From: an uncultured Collinsella sp.
GTDB taxonomy: Bacteria > Actinomycetota > Coriobacteriia > Coriobacteriales > Coriobacteriaceae
NCBI GenBank assembly: GCA_900554645.1
Contig: USIE01000004.1
Coordinates: 16,786 to 80,785 of the forward strand
Length of the DNA: 64,000 nt
Reading direction: 5' to 3'
A program made the translations under genes and the position numbers. Under the pieces are notes generated by a model. That model searched no databases. It was not told the origin of the DNA and was given only the letters and a program-made list of their open reading frames with translations. Below, in pieces: positions 1 through 6,557 of the stretch. The stretch's first letter is position 1. Every line of letters starts with the position of its first letter.

Positions 1-573
1 GAGCGGAGCGATAACCTTATCGAGAGCGGCCATCAGCTCGGTGGCCTCCTCGTAAGAAAGCTCGGGCAGGAGCTTCTCCTTCTTGTTGGCAAGCTCGACC
101 AGGCCCTCAGCGGCATCCTCGGCAGCGAAGACAACGATCTTGCGCATATCGCCCTCGGCGTCGTCGATGCGGCCGACCAGATCGGCAGCCTCGGCCTCGG
201 CCATCAGGCCATCGAGCTCACGAAGGCGCATGCCCAGTAGGTCGGACATTTCCTTCTGCTCCATCTTGGGCTTGAGGTCAAGAAGCTTGATGGCGCGCTC
301 GATGTTCGCCATGCGCTCGGCCTTGGCCTCCTCCTCCTTGGAAATAGCAAAGCGACGGCTACGCAGCAGGCGGGCGCCCTTCTGCATCTTGTCCATCAGC
401 TCTTCGTCATCGTAATCAACGGCGGCCTCGGCAACCTCGGCCTCCTCCTCGGCGGAAACCTCGTCAGCAGCCTCAACCTCGGCAGCTTCGGTCTCCACGG
501 TCTCGACTGCCTCAACCTCGGCAGCCATGGTCTCGTTCTCGGTCTCGTTCATGATCTCTTCGTTCTCAGACAT
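1..573 (-). CDS. Partial MarR-like winged-helix protein with acidic N-terminus
   Basis: The reading frame is open from an ATG at 573 to the window edge, so the C-terminus is missing (191 codons visible). An AAGGAG site lies five bases before the ATG. Residues 1-50 are almost all Glu, Ala and Val and should be disordered. Residues about 80-145 resemble a MarR winged helix: a helix ending LLDLKP, a QKEMSDLLGMRLRELDGL recognition region and a wing-like GRIDDAEGDMRKIVV. The acidic tail is odd for a DNA-binding protein and might mimic DNA or modulate binding. The MarR assignment is inferred from pattern only; partners are unknown. It is divergent from nothing visible and is followed downstream, outside the window, by unseen sequence. 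Confidence 0.6.
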   Translation of the reverse strand, partial: MSENEEIMNETENETMAAEVEAVETVETEAAEVEAADEVSAEEEAEVAEAAVDYDDEELMDKMQKGARLLRSRRFAISKEEEAKAERMANIERAIKLLDLKPKMEQKEMSDLLGMRLRELDGLMAEAEAADLVGRIDDAEGDMRKIVVFAAEDAAEGLVELANKKEKLLPELSYEEATELMAALDKVIAPL

Positions 574-725
574 GAGACTCCTTCTTGGCCCTCTCGGGCA
601 TCATCGCCCCATTCGCGGGGCCCGTCGCGCACTCTTTGCGCTTTAAACATTCATGCCTCTCGGCAAAACGTCCATTAGTTTATGGTGTCGCCATTCAATC
701 TAGCTGCAGAATCTATGTGCACACA

Positions 726-2138
726 TTAATGCGACATGTGCGACTCGCGACGAGCGTACACAACCGATACCACAAATCCGACCACGGCAATTACAGCCGC
801 CACACGCACGGCTGCCGCAAATCCAATCGCCTGGGCAACGTCGGTCGCAACGCCAGCGGCGCCGGCAGTCGCCGCAGAACTCGAGAGCAGGCCGATAAAC
901 AGCGACGGGCCAAACGATGCGGCAATCATGTTCCACGTGTTGAGCAATGCTGTTCCGTGAGGATGCTCAGCGACAGGCAGCGTCTCCAAGCCGGCCGTTT
1001 GCGAGGGGCTCAGCACCAAACCGACTCCGGCATACACAACAACGGTCAGCGCCACGACGACGCCGATGTTCATGCTTGCGGCCGTCATCGAGATGGCAGT
1101 CTGCCCCACGGCGATCAGGGCAAAGCCGACCGGCAGCAGCGGCCATGCGCCACGGGCGTCCATCACGCGTCCGCCCACAATCGAGGTCACGGCATTGCAG
1201 GCAATCGCCGGCAAAATGAGCAAGCCCGCAACAAGGGCGGTCATGCCGTATGCGCCCTCAAAATAGAGCGGCAACAAAACGCTCATCGAGAACGTCGTCA
1301 TCATCGACACCACCACAAGCAGACACGCAGGCCAAAAACGAACGCCCGCCATGGGACGCACGTTAAGCACCGGATGCTCGAGCTTGAGCTGGTGGGCCGC
1401 AAACAGGCCGAGCAGCACAATGGCGGCGAAGAGCGTCGCGATGCCGGCAATCAGATTGGTCGAGAACTCGCCTACGGAATACACAAATGCCGTAATACCG
1501 GCGGCGAGCAAAACAACCGACAGAATATCAAGCGTGGCGTTCGAACGCTCTCCGACATTCTGAACGAGCTTTACGCCCGCCGCAGCGACCACAATGCCGC
1601 CCACCAGCGGCACTACGAACACCGCCCTCCAGCCAAACAACGTGCACATGAGACCGCTGATCACGGGTCCAAACGCCGGCCCCAGCGTAATGCAGGCACC
1701 GCCCAGGCTCAGATACAGACCGAGCTTCTCGCGCGGAGCGCAAGACAGCACTACGTTCATCATGAGCGGGAACAAGATACCCGATCCCGCAGCCTGCAAA
1801 ATACGGCTTGGCAGTAAAACGCTAAACGACGGAGCGACCAGGCACAGGACTTCGCCGGCGACCATGCATCCGCATGCGAAAAACAGCAGATTGCGTGTCG
1901 AGAAACGACCGGACAGGAAGGCCATGATGGCCGTAAAGATCGACGTCACGATCATGTAGCCCGAAACAAGCCACTGCGCCGTGGTGGCACTCACCGAAAA
2001 GGCCGCCATAATGTCGTGCAACGCCACGTTAATGATGTTCTCGTTAAACGCGGCGACAAAGGCTGCAGCATACATTACGACGAGAATCGCCGAGGCTGTC
2101 GACGGTGATTGAGTTTGCTTTTGGGATTTGGTCCCCAT
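726..2138 (-). CDS. MFS multidrug efflux transporter, DHA2-like
   Basis: This 470-residue protein has the pattern of the EmrB/QacA (DHA2) drug:proton antiporters: an N-terminal membrane span with an NENIINVALHDI-like segment, the QWLVSGYMI motif typical of the second helix, and roughly 14 hydrophobic spans. It should sit in the cytoplasmic membrane and export amphipathic or cationic compounds. A longer frame begins at 2255, but the ATG at 2138 has an AGGAAGG ribosome binding site and gives a normal N-terminus. No adaptor (EmrA-like) gene is adjacent, so it probably works alone. Substrate cannot be read from sequence. Confidence 0.85.
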   Translation of the reverse strand: MGTKSQKQTQSPSTASAILVVMYAAAFVAAFNENIINVALHDIMAAFSVSATTAQWLVSGYMIVTSIFTAIMAFLSGRFSTRNLLFFACGCMVAGEVLCLVAPSFSVLLPSRILQAAGSGILFPLMMNVVLSCAPREKLGLYLSLGGACITLGPAFGPVISGLMCTLFGWRAVFVVPLVGGIVVAAAGVKLVQNVGERSNATLDILSVVLLAAGITAFVYSVGEFSTNLIAGIATLFAAIVLLGLFAAHQLKLEHPVLNVRPMAGVRFWPACLLVVVSMMTTFSMSVLLPLYFEGAYGMTALVAGLLILPAIACNAVTSIVGGRVMDARGAWPLLPVGFALIAVGQTAISMTAASMNIGVVVALTVVVYAGVGLVLSPSQTAGLETLPVAEHPHGTALLNTWNMIAASFGPSLFIGLLSSSAATAGAAGVATDVAQAIGFAAAVRVAAVIAVVGFVVSVVYARRESHMSH

Positions 2139-2342
2139 GAAATTCCTTCCTCTTAGAACGACAATCGCATCGCCCCAGAGGAACGGTCCAGGGCGAAAAT
2201 GAGCCCTAGACTTACGCCAGACGCCGTACACGACGAATCTGACAACATGGTCCAACGTCGAAAGATTGTAACGCGGACGCGCAGCTTTCCTTCCGCGCTA
2301 TTATTAAAAGTCCACGAAAGCATGAGACATGAGGAGCCCGCC

Positions 2343-2753
2343 ATGATTAAGCCCATCATGAAATCCGAGTTCTTTTTACGCCTGCCTTCCGAAGACGCGG
2401 GACCCGACGACGCCGTGATCGGGCAAGACCTCCTGGATACGCTCCACGAGCATGAGCACGAGTGCGTGGGCCTCGCCGCCAACATGATCGGCGTGCGCAA
2501 ACGCATCATCTGCGTAAAGGACGGCAACAGGGCGCTCCTGATGTACAACCCGCAAATTCTTGAGCAGGTCAATGCCTATCAAACGAGCGAAGGATGCCTC
2601 TCGCTGATCGGCGAGCGTCCCTGTACCCGCTATCGCCGCATTAAGGTTGAGTATTTGGACGAGAACTTCATCCACCGCATCAAAAACTTCTCGGGCTACA
2701 CCGCCGAAATCATCCAGCACGAAATCGACCACTGCAACGGGATAGTGATTTAG
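2343..2753 (+). CDS. Peptide deformylase-like protein (motif 1 altered)
   Basis: The 136-residue product matches the polypeptide deformylase fold, which removes the formyl group from nascent N-terminal methionine using a bound metal. Motif 2 (EGCLS, residues 83-87) and motif 3 (HEIDH, residues 126-130) are intact, so the metal ligands Cys and two His and the catalytic Glu are present. Motif 1, normally GxGLAAxQ, reads VGLAANMIG (residues 42-50), with Met where the conserved Gln that stabilises the transition state should be. The protein is shorter than usual deformylases (about 150-190). The start at 2343 follows a GAGGAG site; an upstream in-frame ATG at 2199 lacks one. Activity is uncertain. 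A related, more degenerate copy lies at 10078-10497. Confidence 0.75.
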   Translation: MIKPIMKSEFFLRLPSEDAGPDDAVIGQDLLDTLHEHEHECVGLAANMIGVRKRIICVKDGNRALLMYNPQILEQVNAYQTSEGCLSLIGERPCTRYRRIKVEYLDENFIHRIKNFSGYTAEIIQHEIDHCNGIVI

Positions 2754-2768
2754 TTCCGCCGATTCAAG

Positions 2769-2805
2769 AAAGCTCCCTGCAGCAAAACAACTGCAGGGAG
2801 CTTTT
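2769..2805 (+). terminator. Intrinsic terminator
   Basis: A 13-base stem (AGCTCCCTGCAG pairing with CTGCAGGGAGCT) around an eight-base A-rich loop is followed by TTTT. It lies between the convergent deformylase-like and aminotransferase genes, and the A-run on the left side makes it usable in both directions. Confidence 0.85.
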
Positions 2806-2828
2806 CATAGTGCGGAGCTTCTATCCCA

Positions 2829-4349
2829 CTAGCTCTGACGGTAATGATCAAAGAAGTCGGCGAGGTCTTCGAGGGACTCTTTGAGTACTTCCATGCGCGG
2901 CAGGTACACGATGCGGAAGTGATCGGGCTCGGCCCAGTTAAAGCCGCCGCCGCGCGTGATCAGAATCTTCTTCTCGTGCAGCAGGTCGAGGGCAAACTGC
3001 TCGTCATCGGTGATGTTGAACTTCTTAACATCCATCTTGGGGAAGATGTAGAACGCCGCGCGCGGCTTGACCACCGAGATGCCGTCGATCTTGTTGAGCG
3101 CCTCATACACAAAGTTGCGCTGCTCGTAGACACGACCGCCGGGACGGATGTAGTCGTTAACCGACTGATGGCCGCCGAGCGCCGTCTGGACGATCGACTG
3201 AGCCGGCACGTTGGAGCACAGGCGCATGTTAGAGAGCATGTTGATGCCCATGATGAAGTCGCTCATGCAGCGCTGGTTGCCCGAAAGCACCATCCAGCCA
3301 ATACGATAGCCCGCGATCATGTGCGACTTGGAAAGGCCGCTAAAGGTGACACAGGGCAGATCGGGAGCGAGCGAGGCAATCGAGACGTGCTCGTAGCCGT
3401 CCATGCACAGGCGGTCGTAGATCTCATCGGCAAAGATCATGAGCTGGTGCTTGCGCGCAACCTCGACGATGCCCTCGAGCACCTCGCGCGGATAGACCGA
3501 GCCCGTGGGGTTGTTGGGGTTGATGATGACGAGGGCCTTGGTCGCGCTCGTGATCTTGGACTCCATATCCTCCAGGTCGGGATACCAATCCGCCTGCTCA
3601 TCGCACAGATAGTGCACGGGATGGCCGCCGGCAAGGGTTGCGCACGCCGTCCAGAGCGGATAGTCGGGGCTGGGGATCAGAATCTCGTCGCCATTGTCGA
3701 GCAGCGCGTTCATCGAAAGCTGAATGAGCTCGGACACGCCGTTGCCCGTGTAGATATGCTCCATCTGAACATTGGGCAGGCCTTTGATCTGGGAGTACTG
3801 CATGATCGCCTTGCGCGCAGAGAACAGGCCGCGCGAGTTGGAATAGCCTTCGCAGTCGGGCAGCTGCTGACGCATATCCTTGATGACCTCGTCGGGCGTG
3901 CGGAAACCGAAGGGCGCCGGGTTGCCGATATTGAGCTTGAGGATGCGCTCGCCCTCGTCCTCCATACGGGCAGCCTCGTCGACGACGGGACCGCGCACAT
4001 CATACAGGACGTTATCAAGCTTGGTGGATTTAGAAAAAGTACGCATGGTGGTGCTCCTTGGAATTTGAGCTGAGGGACTAGGTTCGGATTTGGCAACTTT
4101 ACGGGACGGAGGGGTCTCACCTTGGTCGGCGTCACCGGCAAGCAGCCAGGTAACATCGACCTCCAAAATGCGGGCGAGCAGCTCGGCCACATCGCGCCGC
4201 GGGATCGTCTTGCCGCTCACATATTGGCTCATCTGACTCTTGCCGAGTTTTTTGCCGAGCATCTCCGATGCGCGGATCACGTCCGACTGGCGAACGTCGC
4301 GATCGGACATAGTCTGTCGCAGGCGATCGCTAAACGTCTCTTGGGCCAC
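2829..4349 (-). CDS. XRE-type HTH fused to AlaA/AlaT-like aminotransferase
   Basis: The 506-residue protein starts at a GTG with AAGGAGG five bases upstream. Residues about 5-70 form a Cro/CI-type helix-turn-helix (RQSDVIRASEML, KSQMSQYVSGK), residues 70-101 a Ser/Pro-rich linker, and residues 102-506 a complete fold-type I aminotransferase. The latter has NPNNPTG at 277-283, DEIY near 308 and the PLP-binding lysine in SGLSKS at 341; its closest family is the glutamate-pyruvate (AlaA/AlaT) group making alanine from pyruvate. Residue 102 is an ATG (4046) with its own AAGGAG site, so a stand-alone 405-residue enzyme may also be made. The HTH half probably binds the repeated sites upstream at 4370-4452, giving autoregulation linked to amino-acid status; this is inference. 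Confidence 0.85.
   Translation of the reverse strand: MAQETFSDRLRQTMSDRDVRQSDVIRASEMLGKKLGKSQMSQYVSGKTIPRRDVAELLARILEVDVTWLLAGDADQGETPPSRKVAKSEPSPSAQIPRSTTMRTFSKSTKLDNVLYDVRGPVVDEAARMEDEGERILKLNIGNPAPFGFRTPDEVIKDMRQQLPDCEGYSNSRGLFSARKAIMQYSQIKGLPNVQMEHIYTGNGVSELIQLSMNALLDNGDEILIPSPDYPLWTACATLAGGHPVHYLCDEQADWYPDLEDMESKITSATKALVIINPNNPTGSVYPREVLEGIVEVARKHQLMIFADEIYDRLCMDGYEHVSIASLAPDLPCVTFSGLSKSHMIAGYRIGWMVLSGNQRCMSDFIMGINMLSNMRLCSNVPAQSIVQTALGGHQSVNDYIRPGGRVYEQRNFVYEALNKIDGISVVKPRAAFYIFPKMDVKKFNITDDEQFALDLLHEKKILITRGGGFNWAEPDHFRIVYLPRMEVLKESLEDLADFFDHYRQS
4044..4058 (-). promoter_or_regulatory. Internal ribosome binding site and start within fusion gene
   Basis: Inside the HTH-aminotransferase gene, an AAGGAG sequence sits seven bases before an in-frame ATG at 4046. 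Translation from here would yield exactly the 405-residue aminotransferase domain without the HTH. The match is as strong as the site at the gene start, which argues that it is functional. Confidence 0.55.
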
Positions 4350-4369
4350 TAGAACCTCCTTGCTGGCAA

Positions 4370-4452
4370 AGTTCAATTTATAGAACACGAATTGAACCTG
4401 AGTTCAATTTAGGCAGCAGTATAGCGCGGCGCATTATCCGGAAGTTCAATTT
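4370..4452. promoter_or_regulatory. Clustered GTTCAATT operator sites
   Basis: Three direct copies of AGTTCAATTT (4370, 4401, 4443) and one inverted copy lie just upstream of the HTH-aminotransferase gene. The central pair forms a perfect inverted repeat, AATTGAAC-CTGA-GTTCAATT (4390-4409). Such an arrangement is typical of an operator for a dimeric HTH repressor; the fused HTH protein is the obvious candidate. Confidence 0.65.
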
Positions 4453-4512
4453 CACAAGAAAATGTACCGAACCCCGAGAATTGTCCCAAAGCGGACAATG
4501 ACGTGTACACGT

Positions 4513-5370
4513 TTAGAGGTATTCAAGGAATCGAGCGGCCGCGAGCGAAACATCGGCCGTTCGATATATGGCGTTGATCTGGCGATGGGGATGCCCCTCG
4601 AGTGGGCGCACGGCAACATCGAACTGACAGCGGCGCAAGATGAGCGCGGGTAGAATGCTCACGCCCAGGCCGTCCTCGACCATAGCCATAATCGCATAGT
4701 CATCCCAAGTCGACAGTTTTGAGCGCACTGTCAGTCCCGTCCGACGAAACAGCGGCGTAATCTCGTCATCGGTGCCGCGTTCTAGCAGAATAAACTGCTC
4801 GTTTGCCAAATCGGCAAGGGGAACGACCTCCGCCGCGGCAAGCGAGGAGTCCGCCGGCACTACCGCCATCAACTCGTCGCGCACCAAAGACCGCGATGCC
4901 ATGCCGTTTTCTCGGGGTTCACGCGGGATAAAGCCCAGATCGCAGCGGCCCTCTGCCACCCATTGTTCAATCTCTGAGTAATCGCCCATCAGCAACTCGT
5001 AATCGACGTCCGGGTGATCGGCGCGAAAGCGCGCAATCACCGGCGGCAGCACGTGGGTCGCCACGCTCGAAAACGTACCGATGCAGATTTTGCCGCGCAT
5101 GAGCCCGCGCATCTCATCCACCCGTCGCTGCAAGCGAGTGAATTCCTCACAGAGCGCTTCGACAGCCGGCATGACCTGCCGCCCATCGGCAGAAAGAGCC
5201 ACGCCCTCGCGACTGCGGTCGAGCACCTTAAAGCCCCAATCGGCCTCAAGATCGGCCACCATACGGCTCACGCCCGACTGCGAATAGCTCAGGCGCTCGG
5301 CAGCACGCGTAAAGCTTCCGGCGCGCACGGTCTCGAGCAGCACCTGCATCTTTTGAACATTCGTTTCCAC
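4513..5370 (-). CDS. LysR-family regulator (divergent from EamA exporter)
   Basis: The 285-residue protein has the LysR layout: an N-terminal winged HTH (SFTRAAERLSYSQSGVSRMV, about residues 12-35) and a C-terminal periplasmic-binding-like effector domain. It starts at a GTG preceded by GGAGG; an ATG seven codons upstream has no good ribosome binding site. It is divergent from the EamA transporter at 5489, and a T-N11-A type inverted repeat lies between them, so it very probably controls that exporter in response to a small metabolite. It is similar in layout and wording to the LysR at 41670-42536, which also faces an EamA gene. Confidence 0.88.
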   Translation of the reverse strand: METNVQKMQVLLETVRAGSFTRAAERLSYSQSGVSRMVADLEADWGFKVLDRSREGVALSADGRQVMPAVEALCEEFTRLQRRVDEMRGLMRGKICIGTFSSVATHVLPPVIARFRADHPDVDYELLMGDYSEIEQWVAEGRCDLGFIPREPRENGMASRSLVRDELMAVVPADSSLAAAEVVPLADLANEQFILLERGTDDEITPLFRRTGLTVRSKLSTWDDYAIMAMVEDGLGVSILPALILRRCQFDVAVRPLEGHPHRQINAIYRTADVSLAAARFLEYL

Positions 5371-5442
5371 GGCACCCCTCCACCTATGCATGAGCTTTTG
5401 TCATGTTATCTATGCATTATATTCGCTTTTCTTCTAAAGCCA

Positions 5443-5459
5443 GTTCACCCATAGTGAAC
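5443..5459. promoter_or_regulatory. LysR-type operator
   Basis: GTTCAC-CCATA-GTGAAC is a perfect six-base inverted repeat containing a T-N11-A LysR box. It lies 30 bases before the EamA start, in the divergent intergenic region. Confidence 0.55.
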
Positions 5460-5488
5460 ATGCTCGGATATAGAGGGGATGGAAGCGC

Positions 5489-6400
5489 ATGAACAACGGG
5501 CTGTTTACGTACTTAGCAGCATTGCTATTGTTTGGCTCCAACGGCATCATCGCCTCTGCCATCGCGTTGCCGAGCTCCGATATCGTGCTACTGCGCACGT
5601 TTTTGGGCGCCCTCTCGCTTGTCACTATCCTTGCCATCACCCAACGCCATAAGTTGCAGGCGCCATCTCGCCTCCGCGAAGCCGCAGCCCTCCTCCTTTC
5701 GGGAGCCGCGCTGGGCGCCAGCTGGATTTTTCTGTTCCGCGCCTACCAGACGATCGGCGTCGGCGTATCCTCGCTGCTGTACTACTGCGGCCCCATCATT
5801 GTCATGGCGCTCTCCCCGCTCATCTTTGGCGAAAAGCTGACCGGCGGCAAAATCGCCGGCTTTGTCGCCGTTGCTTGTGGTGCTTTTCTCATTGCAGCGC
5901 AAGGTCTAGGCGGCAATATGCCCATTGCGGGTATCGTCTGCGGTATCGCCTCGGCATTTTGCTATGCGCTGATGGTCATCGCTAGCAAGGGTGCGCCACA
6001 CATCGAAGGCCTCGAGAACTCCACGCTCCAGGTGAGCGCCGCCTTTGTGACCGCGCTGGTCCTCACGCTCATCACGCAGGGCGCTCCCTCATTCCTGTCC
6101 GCCGGCGTCGCCACCAGTATTGATTGGCGCGCCGTCGTCATGCTCGGCGTCGTCAACACCGGCATCGGTTGCCTGCTCTACTTTAGTGCCGTCGCCAAGC
6201 TGCCCGTCCAGACCGTCGCGGTCGTCGGCTACCTCGAGCCGCTTTCGGCCGTCGTGTTCTCGGCCGTCCTTTTGGGCGAAGCCATAACACCGGTCCGCCT
6301 GACGGGCGCCGCGCTTATCATCGGCGGCGCGATTTTTTGCGAACTCGCCGGCAAACGCGCAAACGCCAAGGCTGGCATCGCCCAGACAGTACGTGCTTAA
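5489..6400 (+). CDS. EamA/DMT-family transporter
   Basis: A 303-residue inner-membrane protein of about ten spans made of two EamA repeats, as in the RhaT/YdcZ-like drug/metabolite transporter superfamily. Typical segments are LRTFLGALSL near the second span and GYLEPLSAVVFSAVLLGE near the end of the second repeat. Members export amino acids or other metabolites. Its expression is likely controlled by the divergent LysR gene through the repeat at 5443-5459. The substrate cannot be assigned. Confidence 0.85.
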   Translation: MNNGLFTYLAALLLFGSNGIIASAIALPSSDIVLLRTFLGALSLVTILAITQRHKLQAPSRLREAAALLLSGAALGASWIFLFRAYQTIGVGVSSLLYYCGPIIVMALSPLIFGEKLTGGKIAGFVAVACGAFLIAAQGLGGNMPIAGIVCGIASAFCYALMVIASKGAPHIEGLENSTLQVSAAFVTALVLTLITQGAPSFLSAGVATSIDWRAVVMLGVVNTGIGCLLYFSAVAKLPVQTVAVVGYLEPLSAVVFSAVLLGEAITPVRLTGAALIIGGAIFCELAGKRANAKAGIAQTVRA

Positions 6401-6434
6401 AAGCCCCTGCTTTGAAATACTACCTGCGTAGATA

Positions 6435-6458
6435 AATAATCCCCAGCTGAGGATTATT
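6435..6458. promoter_or_regulatory. 24-bp palindrome upstream of kup
   Basis: AATAATCC and GGATTATT flank CCAGCTGA, so the whole 24 bases are palindromic except for one central pair. It sits 100 bases before the kup start and 35 bases after the EamA stop. It has no T-run, so an operator is more likely than a terminator. Confidence 0.4.
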
Positions 6459-6557
6459 GTCTAAAATAACCCGATGTGCCAAACTGCTCTTGTATGTATA
6501 AAGACGGCATAAAGTTTTTTGTCCTAGACAGATAACCGGATGTCTAAGGGAGTCCTC

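Noticed and set aside
585-1817. Long plus-strand open frame opposite the MFS gene
   Set aside because: It is a shadow of the real minus-strand gene: rich in Arg, His and Gln with no domain, and it has no ribosome binding site.
2844-4073. 409-codon plus-strand frame opposite the HTH-aminotransferase
   Set aside because: Antisense shadow; no family resemblance, while the minus strand encodes a full enzyme.
6401-6557. c-di-AMP (ydaO) riboswitch before kup
   Set aside because: None of the conserved ydaO blocks is visible; only a simple palindrome is present.
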